Below, in pieces: positions 55,557 to 63,554 of a stretch of DNA of 64,000 nucleotides. The notes beneath the pieces are model-generated. The model did not search any database, was not told the DNA's origin, and saw only the letters and a list, made by a program, of their open reading frames with translations. The translations under genes and the position numbers were made by a program. This DNA comes from Mycolicibacterium llatzerense (GTDB lineage: Bacteria; Actinomycetota; Actinomycetes; Mycobacteriales; Mycobacteriaceae): NCBI RefSeq assembly GCF_000878195.1, contig NZ_JXST01000003.1, positions 124,001-188,000 of the forward strand, written 5' to 3'. Each line of letters starts with the position of its first letter. The first letter of the stretch is position 1.

Positions 55557-57077
55557 TTACTTGAAGGTCGGGATCGAGAACTCGGCCCCGTCCTTGATGC
55601 CCGACGGCCAGCGCTCGGTGACGGTCTTGACCTTGGTGTAGAACTGGATCGACGCCGTCCCGTACTGGTTGAGGTCACCGAAGCCGGAGCGCTTCCAGCC
55701 GCCAAAGCTGTGGTAGGACACCGGAACCGGGATCGGCACGTTGACGCCGACCATGCCGACCTGCACGCGCGAGACGAAGTCGCGGGCGGTGTCGCCGTCG
55801 CGGGTGAACACCGCGACGCCGTTGCCGTACTCGTGCTCCGACGGCAGGCGCAGCGCCTCCTCGTAGTCGTGGGCGCGCACGATGACCAGGACCGGGCCGA
55901 AGATTTCGTCGGTGTAGATCGACATGTCGGGGGTGACGTGGTCGAACAGGGTGGGGCCCATGAAGAAGCCGCCGGACAGGTCGGCATCGTCGAACGTCAG
56001 GTCGTCGCTGGCGCGTTCGCGGCCGTCGACCACCAACTCCGCGCCGGCGTCCACGCCCTGGCCGATGTAGTTGCGCACCCGCTCCAGCGCCGCGCCGGTG
56101 ACCAGTGGGCCGTAGTCGGCCTTCGGGTCCAGGCTGTGGCCGACGCGCAGCTGGTTGACACGCTCAACGAGCTTGTTGCGCAACCGGTTTGCGGTCTCCT
56201 CGCCAACGGGCACCGCGACGCTGATGGCCATGCACCGCTCGCCGGCGCTGCCGTAACCCGCGCCGATCAACGCGTCGACGGCCTGGTCCAGGTCGGCGTC
56301 GGGCATCACGATCATGTGGTTCTTGGCGCCACCGAAGCACTGTGCGCGCTTACCGTTGGCGGCGGCAGTCGAGTAGATGTACTGCGCGATGTCGGTGCTG
56401 CCGACGAAGCCGACGGCCTTGACGTCCGGGTGCTGCAGGATGGCGTCGACGGCCTCCTTGTCGCCGTTGACGACCTGCAGGACGCCGGCGGGCAGGCCCG
56501 CCTCGATGAACAGCTCGGCCAGGCGCAGCGGCACCGAGGGGTCGCGCTCGGACGGCTTGATGATGATGGCGTTGCCGCAGGCCAGAGCCGGGCCGGCCTT
56601 CCAGAGCGGGATCATGGCCGGGAAGTTGAACGGGGTGATGCCGGCGACGACGCCGAGGGGCTGGCGCATCGAGTACACGTCGATGCCGGAACCGGCGCCC
56701 TCGGTGAACTCGCCCTTCATCAGGTGCGGGATGCCGACGGCGAACTCGATCACCTCGACGCCGCGCTGGATGTCGCCGAGCGAGTCCTCGAAGGTCTTGC
56801 CGTGTTCCAGGGACAGCAGGCGGGCCAGCTCTTCCCTGTTCTGGTTGACCAGGTCGATGAACTTCATCAGCACCCGCGAGCGGCGCTGCGGGTTCCAGGA
56901 AGCCCATTCCCGTTGCGCGACAACGGCACCCGCCACTGCGGTGTCGACGTCGGCTACCGATGCCAGCAGCACCTGGGCCTGGGTCTGGCCGGTGCTGGGG
57001 TTGAGCACGTCGGCGGTGCGGGTGGATTCGCCGGTGGTGCGCTGGCCGTTGATGAAGTGCGGAATCTGGGTGGTCAT
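55557..57077 (-). CDS. mmsA: Methylmalonate-semialdehyde dehydrogenase (CoA-acylating)
   Basis: 506 residues of the aldehyde dehydrogenase fold. The catalytic Cys lies in GYGSAGERCMAISVAVPVG, the substrate-typical GVVAGITPFNFPAMIPLW comes earlier, and FVGSTDIAQYIYSTAAANGK is the cofactor region. It forms propionyl-CoA from methylmalonate semialdehyde. First gene of mmsA-fadE9-mmsB. Confidence 0.95.
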   Translation of the reverse strand: MTTQIPHFINGQRTTGESTRTADVLNPSTGQTQAQVLLASVADVDTAVAGAVVAQREWASWNPQRRSRVLMKFIDLVNQNREELARLLSLEHGKTFEDSLGDIQRGVEVIEFAVGIPHLMKGEFTEGAGSGIDVYSMRQPLGVVAGITPFNFPAMIPLWKAGPALACGNAIIIKPSERDPSVPLRLAELFIEAGLPAGVLQVVNGDKEAVDAILQHPDVKAVGFVGSTDIAQYIYSTAAANGKRAQCFGGAKNHMIVMPDADLDQAVDALIGAGYGSAGERCMAISVAVPVGEETANRLRNKLVERVNQLRVGHSLDPKADYGPLVTGAALERVRNYIGQGVDAGAELVVDGRERASDDLTFDDADLSGGFFMGPTLFDHVTPDMSIYTDEIFGPVLVIVRAHDYEEALRLPSEHEYGNGVAVFTRDGDTARDFVSRVQVGMVGVNVPIPVPVSYHSFGGWKRSGFGDLNQYGTASIQFYTKVKTVTERWPSGIKDGAEFSIPTFK

Positions 57078-57133
57078 GACATCCGTCCAAAGAGAGTTCG
57101 GGTTCCTCGACTCGCGCGCCGAGATACTTGCAT

Positions 57134-57163
57134 ATCCTAGTAATTTGGGGTGGGTGTTGGCAA
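57134..57163 (-). promoter_or_regulatory. mmsA promoter
   Basis: On the minus strand TTGCCA (57163-57158), 18 nt, TAGGAT (57139-57134), about 57 nt before the mmsA ATG. No regulator gene is adjacent. Confidence 0.65.
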
Positions 57164-57268
57164 GGGGGTAGCGACATGGCCTCGATCGCGGTAGCCCGCT
57201 GTGGTTGCTCAGGGGGAGATTCGAAATACCCGACTTCTTTGCGGTTGCCTGACCAATTGCCGAAAAAC

Positions 57269-57300
57269 TTGTCAGGATTGATGCGGCGAGATGCTCCTAC
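57269..57300 (+). promoter_or_regulatory. ECF-cluster promoter P1
   Basis: AAAACTTGTC ending at 57273, 19 nt, GCTCCTAC (57293-57300). It drives the small secreted protein at 57347 and the fused ECF gene behind it, so it would be autoregulatory. Same layout as P2-P4. The remaining sequence back to the mmsA promoter shows no gene. Confidence 0.75.
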
Positions 57301-57346
57301 ATGCAGGCGAGGCCAACCGGGCCGAGCGTAGGAAAGGCGGACCACA

Positions 57347-57673
57347 ATGGCTGCGAAGTTGAATCGATTGGTTGCTGGAATTGCCGCGGCAGTAGCAATT
57401 CCGGCAGCTCTGGCGGGTGCCGGTACCGCGCACGCGAACCCGTTGGGCGTGAATCCGGTGCCGCACTACGGCGGCATCTGGATCGGTTGGAGCGGCGGCA
57501 GCGGGGGTACCTGGTGCACCTACACCTCGGACTGGTTCACCACCAGGGCCTACCAGAATTCAGCCGGCGAGGCAGGCTTCTTCGTTCCGGGCGTTCCGCT
57601 CAACAGGTTCTGGGACATCAACGTCAACTGCGACAACGGTGACACCGGTATTTACCCGGGCTACTACTACTGA
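57347..57673 (+). CDS. Small secreted protein, co-operonic with fused ECF sigma factor
   Basis: 108 residues. Signal peptide with AVAIPAALAGAGTAHA and likely cleavage before NPLG. The mature part of about 75 residues is Gly/Tyr/Trp-rich with two cysteines (TWCTYTS and NVNCDNG) that may pair, ending YPGYYY. I do not recognise a family. AGGAAAGGCGG precedes the ATG. The ECF gene starts 19 nt later. Confidence 0.8.
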   Translation: MAAKLNRLVAGIAAAVAIPAALAGAGTAHANPLGVNPVPHYGGIWIGWSGGSGGTWCTYTSDWFTTRAYQNSAGEAGFFVPGVPLNRFWDINVNCDNGDTGIYPGYYY

Positions 57674-57692
57674 GCATGGGAGAACCGCGCCA

Positions 57693-59024
57693 ATGAGCGC
57701 GCTTGTCGACTGGGACGAAGCGCCCGACGAGGACCTTGCCCGCGCGGCCGCCTCGGGCGACCGCGCGGCGTTCGCCGCGATCTACGACCGCTACGCGGAC
57801 CGGCTCAACGACTTCGTCGTGCGCATGGTGCGCGACAGTGACGCCGCCGCCGACTGTGTGCACGAGGCGTTCTGTACTGCAGCGACCGGGCTGTCGAAGC
57901 TCCGTCAGCCCGAGAAGCTGCGGCCGTGGTTGTATGCGGTGTCGCGGTCGCAGGCATTGCGGCACATTCAGCGCCGCAAGTTCGAGCAACCGGCCGACGA
58001 CGAGTACCTGGATGGTGCCTCGGGCGAGGCCGGTCCAGATGCTCTCGCTGAGCAGGACGACCTGGCCCAATTGATCCGGGAGGCCTGTGGCGGCCTGTCG
58101 GAGCGGGACCGTGAGGTCATCGAATTGAGTTATCGGCACGGCCTCGACGGACCGGAACTCGGCAAGGCGCTCGGCGTCAGTCCGGCGACCGCCAACACCC
58201 TGACGCATCGGGCACGGGAAATGGTCGGCCGCTCGCTCGGTGCGCTGCTGGTGGCGCGGCAGACGCGGCAGGATCCGGGGCGATGCCCGGATCTTGCTGC
58301 AGTGCTTGATGGTTGGGACGGAACGATGACGGTCTTGATGCGCAAGCGCATCGCCCGGCACATCGAATCGTGTCCCGAGTGTGAATCCGAACGGTGCCGC
58401 CGGGTGAGCCCAGCGGCGCTACTTGGTGCGGCGCCCTTCATTCCGGCCCCGAAGGAACTTCGGGATGCCACGCTTGCGGACATTCAGTTGGTCTGCCTGA
58501 CAACGGATTTGGCCGACGGCGCTGATGCGGCCCCGGCGGGCGCTGACACTGTGCCGGCGGAGGAGCGGCGCCGCCGTCCGGTGCTGCCGATCAGCCTGGC
58601 CGTTGGTGCGCTGGTGCTGCTGTTGGGCGCTCTGATCTGGACGTTCGCCGGGCCTGGTCGCGAGGACCGCGAACCGGCCGATAGCGGCATCACGGTTCCC
58701 CTGGAAACGCCTGCCACGACGCCGCTTTCAGCTCCGCCGGGCACGCCGCGGAGCGCGTCGTCGCCGTCCAGCGCGCCTGGGCCGCTGGTGCCCGGGGTGT
58801 CGACCAAGTCCGCCGCACCGCCGCCGGTGGCCACGAGTCTGCAACCGCAGCCACAACAGAATTGGCCGGCTGCTGAACCGCCACAGTCGCCGCCACCGCC
58901 ATCGCCGGAGCGCACGGTCAGCAGACCCGGCCCGGTGACGCGTCCGCCGATGTCGGTTGCGCCGCCCTCGTTCGAAGCGCCGCCGCCGCCCACCGGTGAC
59001 CCGGGTAATTCAGGCCGGAGATGA
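57693..59024 (+). CDS. ECF sigma factor fused to zinc-finger, transmembrane and Pro-rich domains (copy 1)
   Basis: 443 residues. Sigma region 2 spans about 12-90 (FAAIYDRYADRLNDFVVRMVRD) and region 4 about 130-185 (LSERDREVIELSYRHGLDGPE). A zinc-anti-sigma-like motif HIESCPEC (His223, Cys227, Cys230) follows, then one transmembrane helix at about 298-320 and a Pro/Ser/Ala-rich tail outside the membrane. The layout suggests a membrane-held sigma factor carrying its own anti-sigma module. It lies behind promoter P1, and a close paralog is at 60541. Confidence 0.9.
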   Translation: MSALVDWDEAPDEDLARAAASGDRAAFAAIYDRYADRLNDFVVRMVRDSDAAADCVHEAFCTAATGLSKLRQPEKLRPWLYAVSRSQALRHIQRRKFEQPADDEYLDGASGEAGPDALAEQDDLAQLIREACGGLSERDREVIELSYRHGLDGPELGKALGVSPATANTLTHRAREMVGRSLGALLVARQTRQDPGRCPDLAAVLDGWDGTMTVLMRKRIARHIESCPECESERCRRVSPAALLGAAPFIPAPKELRDATLADIQLVCLTTDLADGADAAPAGADTVPAEERRRRPVLPISLAVGALVLLLGALIWTFAGPGREDREPADSGITVPLETPATTPLSAPPGTPRSASSPSSAPGPLVPGVSTKSAAPPPVATSLQPQPQQNWPAAEPPQSPPPPSPERTVSRPGPVTRPPMSVAPPSFEAPPPPTGDPGNSGRR

Positions 59025-59081
59025 CGCGGGCTGTGCCCCGCCTCGGCCACGACCGGGTTGGCGACTTCAGCGCACGGAACC

Positions 59082-59143
59082 GTTGACCCTGACGTGACGG
59101 CGCACGCCACTCGGACAACTGCGCCCAGGATGCAGGATCAACG
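59082..59143 (+). repeat. 62-bp intergenic repeat, copy C
   Basis: The best-preserved copy: GTTGACCCTG at one end and CAGGATCAAC(G) at the other, inner GGCGC and GCGCC arms, core GCCACTCGGAC. It lies between the ECF copy 1 stop and a terminator. Confidence 0.82.
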
Positions 59144-59149
59144 GGAAAT

Positions 59150-59191
59150 CCAACACCGCCACGGTGGCTGCGGCCACCGTGGCGGTGTTGG
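59150..59191. terminator. Bidirectional terminator between ECF copy 1 and the Pro-rich membrane protein gene
   Basis: Perfect 19-bp stem beginning CCAACACCGCCACGG and a 4-nt TGCG loop, between convergent stops. Confidence 0.85.
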
Positions 59192-59205
59192 GGGTCTGAA
59201 GGATG

Positions 59206-59919
59206 TCAGCCGGCGTCCAGGGACAGGTTCGGATTGACCGGCCGGGTTTTCTCGGGGCTCGGAATCGCGAGCGGTCCCTTCAGTACCGGCCCATCCGGTT
59301 TGGGTGCCGGCGGCTTCGGCGGCGCCGCCGGCGGAACCGGCAGATTGATGATGATCGGCGGGAAACTCGGCAACGGTTGTGCGGGCGGGGCAGGTACCTC
59401 CTCTGGTGCGGGAGCAGGTGGTGCCATCTCGGGAGCGGCCGCGGGCGCCGCGGTGACGGGCGACGCTGCCGGCCGCTGCGGCGCGGCCGCGGGGACGTAG
59501 TCGGGAACGTTCGGATTGACCGGTGCCACCGTGATCTGTGCGGTGGAGGGTGCCGGAAGTCCTGAGGGGGGCTCCACTCGAACGACCGGAGCGGCCGCGG
59601 GCATGACAGTCGAGCCGCCGGCCGCGGTCACCGAGGTGCTGGTGTCGACCGAGTTGATTGCGGCGAGTGCCACGGCGGCCGATGCCACGATCACACTGGC
59701 CGCGCCACCCAGGGCGAGTGCCACGCGGCGTCGGGCCCAGCGGCCGTCGTCGATGGTGTCGGCAGCGATGGCGTCGTCCCCAACCACATCGGGCAGGTCG
59801 GGGTCGTCGCTGTACGCGAGCCTGGAGAAGGTCACCGAACGCGGGCCGGCGTCGACGACGTCGGCGGCGATGGTGTTGTCGGTGTCGGGGTTCCACGGGG
59901 TATTCGAATAGTTGCTCAT
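59206..59919 (-). CDS. Single-pass membrane protein with Ala/Pro-rich extracytoplasmic tail
   Basis: 237 residues. A cytoplasmic N-terminus of about 60 residues, one transmembrane helix (VALALGGAASVIVASAAVALAAI), then a Pro/Ala-rich tail of about 140 residues ending LSLDAG. The layout mirrors the protein at 62110 and the tails of the two ECF fusions, so these may share an envelope location. The ATG begins 3-4 nt after the -10 box of P2, suggesting a leaderless mRNA. No named family. Confidence 0.75.
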   Translation of the reverse strand: MSNYSNTPWNPDTDNTIAADVVDAGPRSVTFSRLAYSDDPDLPDVVGDDAIAADTIDDGRWARRRVALALGGAASVIVASAAVALAAINSVDTSTSVTAAGGSTVMPAAAPVVRVEPPSGLPAPSTAQITVAPVNPNVPDYVPAAAPQRPAASPVTAAPAAAPEMAPPAPAPEEVPAPPAQPLPSFPPIIINLPVPPAAPPKPPAPKPDGPVLKGPLAIPSPEKTRPVNPNLSLDAG

Positions 59920-59922
59920 GCA

Positions 59923-59955
59923 GGTATGAGCACCACCGGCAGCCGAGTCTGACAA
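59923..59955 (-). promoter_or_regulatory. ECF-cluster promoter P2
   Basis: Minus strand AAAACTTGTC (core 59955-59951), 19 nt, GCTCATACC (59931-59923). It is divergent from P3; the two boxes lie within 100 bp. Confidence 0.72.
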
Positions 59956-59990
59956 GTTTTCCGCGGCGATTTGGATCTGCGCCGAAAAAA

Positions 59991-60023
59991 GTGTCCCCGG
60001 GCTCCGGGGGTCGCGCTCCTACC
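59991..60023 (+). promoter_or_regulatory. ECF-cluster promoter P3
   Basis: AAAAAAGTGTC ending at 59995, 19 nt, GCTCCTACC (60015-60023). It drives the His/Asp-rich secreted protein and perhaps the fused ECF gene downstream. Confidence 0.75.
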
Positions 60024-60073
60024 TATGACAGAGCCCGCACAGGGCCTCTGCACCACCAAACAAGGAGCGCGAA

Positions 60074-60349
60074 ATGAGCATCAAAAACACCCCGGCCAAG
60101 CGGCAGTCTCTCGCGAAACGAGCTGCAGCGGCAGCACTTCTGTCCGGCACCATGGCCCTCGGCGCGTTGGGCATGACTGCGGGCACCGCACAGGCGCAGC
60201 CGTCCGTCCCGGCGCCGCAGCACTGGGGCTACGACTACTGCTCGTGGGCCTGGTGGGACTGGGACCACTGCCACGACTTCTACTACTGGCACAACTGGGA
60301 CTGGAAGCACCACGACCACGATCACGACCACGATCACGACCACCACTGA
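60074..60349 (+). CDS. Small secreted His/Asp/Trp-rich protein, likely metal-binding
   Basis: 91 residues. A long signal peptide ends near TAGTAQA, with the mature chain from QPSVPAPQ. The mature part is packed with Trp and Tyr (WAWWDWDHCHDFYYWHNWDW) and ends in alternating His-Asp repeats. His/Asp alternation commonly binds Zn, Ni or Cu, which is inference. CAAGGAG precedes the ATG. It stands behind promoter P3 and upstream of ECF copy 2. Confidence 0.82.
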   Translation: MSIKNTPAKRQSLAKRAAAAALLSGTMALGALGMTAGTAQAQPSVPAPQHWGYDYCSWAWWDWDHCHDFYYWHNWDWKHHDHDHDHDHDHH

Positions 60350-60395
60350 CCGGCCGTGGCGGCACACCGCCTTCGTGAATTCGACGCGCAGCCGG

Positions 60396-60419
60396 ACCCG
60401 GTATTGAACCGGGTCCGCG
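60396..60419 (+). terminator. Hairpin between the His/Asp-rich gene and ECF copy 2
   Basis: Perfect 9-bp stem GGACCCGGT / ACCGGGTCC with loop ATTGA. There is no long T-run, so it may be a partial terminator or processing site. Confidence 0.55.
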
Positions 60420-60540
60420 CTGCTCTCGTTCACAACTTATGAACCCGACGCCGATGCACATCGATTCGGCAAATCAGTTCGCCTTCGCCGGATTAGCATC
60501 AGTGCATACCGGCGTTCGATCGCCAATGGGAGTCCGTCTC

Positions 60541-61989
60541 ATGACCGCAGTGCCAGATTGGGACATCGTCAGCGACGCCGACTTGGTCGGCGCCGCGCTC
60601 TCCGGGGATCGCATGGCGTTTGCGGGCATCTACGACCGCTACGCAGATCGACTGCACGACTTCTGCGTCGGCATGGTCCGCGACCGTGATGCCGCCGCGG
60701 ACTGCGTTCAGGACGTGTTCTGCACCGCGGCAACGGCTTTGGGCAAGCTGCGGGAACCCGACAAACTGCGCCCCTGGCTGTATGCGATCGCGCGGAACGA
60801 GGCGCTGCGCCGGATTCGGCAACGGCGTCGCGAAGAACCGTCCGAAGACCTGCCCGACGAGGCGTCCGACGATGCCGGACCGGACACGATGGCGGCCCGA
60901 AACGAACTGGCCAACCTGGTCGCCGAGGCGGCCGGTGGGCTGTCCGACCGGGACCGTGCGGTGCTGGAGCTGGGTTACCGCCACGGACTGGACGGGCCCG
61001 AGCTCGCCGAGGCGCTGGGCGTCAGCACCGCCAGCGCAAAAAAGATCATGCAGCGGCTGCGCGACACCATGGAACGCTCGCTGGGCGCACTGCTGGTTGC
61101 GCGCCGCGGCCAACAAGGAAACAACTGCGCCGAGTTGGGCGCAATCCTCGCGGGGTGGGACGGGACCTTCACCATCCTGATGCGCAAGCGGATCGCCCGT
61201 CACATCGAAAGCTGCCCGACGTGCGATCAGGACCGTCGCCGGATGGTCAACCCGGTCGCGCTGCTCGGTGGCACGCCACTGTTCATCCCCGCGCCGACGT
61301 GGCTGCGTGATCGCACGCTGAATCACATTCAGCTGACCGCCGCCAACACGGACCTGAGTAGCGCACCCACCCAGGCGCAGGGTTCGTTGCCGGATGCAGC
61401 GACAGAACAATTCGCCGCGGCCGACGGGACCGACGGGGAACCCGCAGCCACCCAACCGCCGAGTCGCGTGATGCTGACGATGTCGCTGTTGATCGGCATT
61501 CCGCTGATCGTGCTGGCGCTGAGCCTCGCCTGGCGGTACGAAACCAACGCTCCTGTCACGCCCAACGTGCTCACCAACTCCGTCACTCCGTCGTCCAGCA
61601 CGACGCCCGAAAACCCGGTGACCACGACCGTCCCGCCTCCGCCTCCGGTCGCGCCGACCGCCGTAGTGACCGGCCCGGCCGAGCCGACGGCAGCCCTTCC
61701 GTCACGAGCGGTGCCGCCGCCGCAGACGCCGGCACCGGTGCCGCTGCCGCCGACCGCACCGCCGGTGCTGACTCCGCCACCGCCGCGACCGACACATCAT
61801 CCGCGGCCGCCCGTCACCGAAGAGCCGTCGCCCAGCCAGACGCCGCCGGTCGTCACCGAACAACCATCGCCGTCACCCACCCCGCGGCCCCTGCCGCCCA
61901 GGCCACCACGGCCACGACCGCCGGTCGGCGGCACCGTCGAGCCGGCACCGGTGACCACGACGACGCCGCCACCTCCAGTGATCTATTGA
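60541..61989 (+). CDS. ECF sigma factor fused to zinc-finger, transmembrane and Pro-rich domains (copy 2)
   Basis: 482 residues, paralogous to copy 1 over the whole sigma part (YDRYADRLHDF, SDRDRAVLELGYRHGLDGPE). The zinc-type motif HIESCPTC has His221, Cys225 and Cys228. A transmembrane helix lies at about residue 320-340 (MSLLIGIPLIVLALSLAW). The extracytoplasmic tail is longer and strongly Pro/Thr-rich (about 130 residues). ATG at 60541 mirrors the copy 1 N-terminus; codons further upstream in frame are unlike it. Confidence 0.9.
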   Translation: MTAVPDWDIVSDADLVGAALSGDRMAFAGIYDRYADRLHDFCVGMVRDRDAAADCVQDVFCTAATALGKLREPDKLRPWLYAIARNEALRRIRQRRREEPSEDLPDEASDDAGPDTMAARNELANLVAEAAGGLSDRDRAVLELGYRHGLDGPELAEALGVSTASAKKIMQRLRDTMERSLGALLVARRGQQGNNCAELGAILAGWDGTFTILMRKRIARHIESCPTCDQDRRRMVNPVALLGGTPLFIPAPTWLRDRTLNHIQLTAANTDLSSAPTQAQGSLPDAATEQFAAADGTDGEPAATQPPSRVMLTMSLLIGIPLIVLALSLAWRYETNAPVTPNVLTNSVTPSSSTTPENPVTTTVPPPPPVAPTAVVTGPAEPTAALPSRAVPPPQTPAPVPLPPTAPPVLTPPPPRPTHHPRPPVTEEPSPSQTPPVVTEQPSPSPTPRPLPPRPPRPRPPVGGTVEPAPVTTTTPPPPVIY

Positions 61990-62028
61990 CCCGGCTGATC
62001 CCGAACCGCCGAAAAAACTCTCCAAAAG

Positions 62029-62061
62029 TTGTCCCGATGTGGGTGCCTCGCGGCTCCTACC
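62029..62061 (+). promoter_or_regulatory. ECF-cluster promoter P4
   Basis: AAAAGTTGTC ending at 62033, 19 nt, GCTCCTACC (62053-62061), 48 nt before the ATG of the next gene. Upstream sequence also shares GCCGAAAAAA with P3. Confidence 0.75.
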
Positions 62062-62109
62062 AGTAAGCGCAGCCCGATCGGGCCGGCAAGAACGACACAG
62101 GAGCACGCC

Positions 62110-62679
62110 ATGTCCACCGCCATGACCGCCACATTCCCGAACCTGGAGTTCTCATCGGACGCAGCCAGCGGCACCCTGCATGGGGCGCCGACGATGCCGG
62201 TCGGTGCGCTCGCCTGGTCACTGGCCGAACCGGAAGAACCTGTGGTTCAGCGCCCGCTCCCGGCCTCCCCGGCCTCCCCGGTCGCATCGACGAGAACGCC
62301 GCGGACCAGGCGGGTGGCGCTCGTCGCGATGTTGTTCGGCGGGGTCACCGTCGTTGCCGCGCTCGGCGCGATTGCGCTCGGCGCCGATGACTCAACGTCG
62401 ACGCCGTTGGCCGTCGTCGACCACACCCGATCGGCCCCGTACGTGGCGCCGGCTCCGGCCCCGATGCCGACCGTCAATCACGTGGCTGCCCCGGCACCGG
62501 TGCCGGTGGTCAATGTCGTCACCGCTCCGGTCGTCGCCCCGCCGAATGCGGTCGCTCCCGCGCAGCCGATCGCCGCGCCGCCCGTCGCCGAGACCCCGAC
62601 GCAGCAGCGGCAGCACTGGACCTGGCTGCGCCGCATCCTGCAGCAGCACCACGAGGACCATCAAGACCAAAAGCACTGA
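62110..62679 (+). CDS. Single-pass membrane protein with Pro/Val-rich tail
   Basis: 189 residues. A cytoplasmic part of about 75 residues is followed by a transmembrane helix (VALVAMLFGGVTVVAALGAIALGA), then an Ala/Pro/Val-rich segment and a basic, His/Gln-rich C-terminus (LRRILQQHHEDHQDQKH). The organisation resembles the protein at 59206, and both have the same promoter type. No family recognised. It ends 11 nt from the convergent LLM gene. Confidence 0.75.
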   Translation: MSTAMTATFPNLEFSSDAASGTLHGAPTMPVGALAWSLAEPEEPVVQRPLPASPASPVASTRTPRTRRVALVAMLFGGVTVVAALGAIALGADDSTSTPLAVVDHTRSAPYVAPAPAPMPTVNHVAAPAPVPVVNVVTAPVVAPPNAVAPAQPIAAPPVAETPTQQRQHWTWLRRILQQHHEDHQDQKH

Positions 62680-62690
62680 GCGCCTGGGTT

Positions 62691-63539
62691 TTACCCCCGC
62701 AAGCCCAGCGGACCCGCCAGCGCCGTCAGCGTCGGCAGCAGCTTGTCCCAACCGCCCAGCACCTGAATGGTCACGTGGTCCGCGCCGGCGTCGAGATGCT
62801 CGGTGAGGCGGGCGGCGATGGCTTCGGGCGTGCCGTGCGCGACCACCGCGTCGATCAACGCATCGCTACCCGGCTTGGCGATGTCGTCCTCGGAAAAGCC
62901 GAGCCGGCGCCAATTGTTCAGGTAATTACTGAGATTCAGGTAGAAGTCGACGGTCTGCCGGCCGATGGCCCGGGCCTCTTCGGCGGCCGCGGCAGAACCG
63001 TCGGTCAGCACCACCTTGTGCTCGGGCGCGAGGAATGCGTCCGGTCCGATGATCGTGCGCGCCTCGGCGGTGTGCTCGGGGGTGGTCAGGTACGGGTGTG
63101 CGCCGGCACTGCGATCGGCCGCCAGCCGCAACACCTTCGGGCCGAGGGCCGCCACCACCCGGCGCGTCACCGGAACGCCCGCGGCATCCAGTTCGTCGAG
63201 GTATTCGACGAGGACGTCGTACGGCTTCCGGTACTCCTTGGTGTGTTCGGGATGGCCGATGCCGACACCCAAAACGAACCGCCCCGGATACGCGGCTTCG
63301 ATGCGGTGATACGACTCGGCGACCTGCGCCGCGGGCGCGGTCCACACGTTGACGATGCCGGTGGCCACCTGCAGCTTCTCCGTCGCGGCCAACAGCGGCT
63401 CGACGAACGCCAGGTCGCCGGCGGGGGAGCCGCCAGGCCACACCGCGCCATACCCCAGTTTCTCGATCTCGGCGGCCTGCTCGGGTTGCGGGGCTCCGAA
63501 CGTCCACACCCCGAAGCGGCCCAGGTTCAGCTGGCTCAT
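62691..63539 (-). CDS. LLM-class F420-dependent oxidoreductase
   Basis: 282 residues of the luciferase-like (bacterial luciferase/F420) TIM-barrel family. RFVLGVGIGHPEHTKEYRKPYD is the typical core and VVAALGPKVLRLAADRSAGAHPYLTTPEHT the later one. The natural substrate is unknown; mycobacteria carry many such F420 enzymes. ATG at 63539. A close paralog follows on the same strand. Confidence 0.92.
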   Translation of the reverse strand: MSQLNLGRFGVWTFGAPQPEQAAEIEKLGYGAVWPGGSPAGDLAFVEPLLAATEKLQVATGIVNVWTAPAAQVAESYHRIEAAYPGRFVLGVGIGHPEHTKEYRKPYDVLVEYLDELDAAGVPVTRRVVAALGPKVLRLAADRSAGAHPYLTTPEHTAEARTIIGPDAFLAPEHKVVLTDGSAAAAEEARAIGRQTVDFYLNLSNYLNNWRRLGFSEDDIAKPGSDALIDAVVAHGTPEAIAARLTEHLDAGADHVTIQVLGGWDKLLPTLTALAGPLGLRG

Positions 63540-63554
63540 GCGTGATCCCTCCAG

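Noticed and set aside
54567..57140. 857-residue open frame on the plus strand
   Set aside because: It is antisense to fadE9 and mmsA, both with clear motifs; high GC leaves long open frames opposite real genes.
57176..57331. Small plus-strand frame before the secreted protein gene
   Set aside because: It runs through promoter P1 and lacks a ribosome site; no conserved-looking features.
60436..60463. TGAACC-N16-CGATTC upstream of ECF copy 2, resembling a SigL site
   Set aside because: The -10 box does not match CGTGTC; one-box matches are expected by chance.
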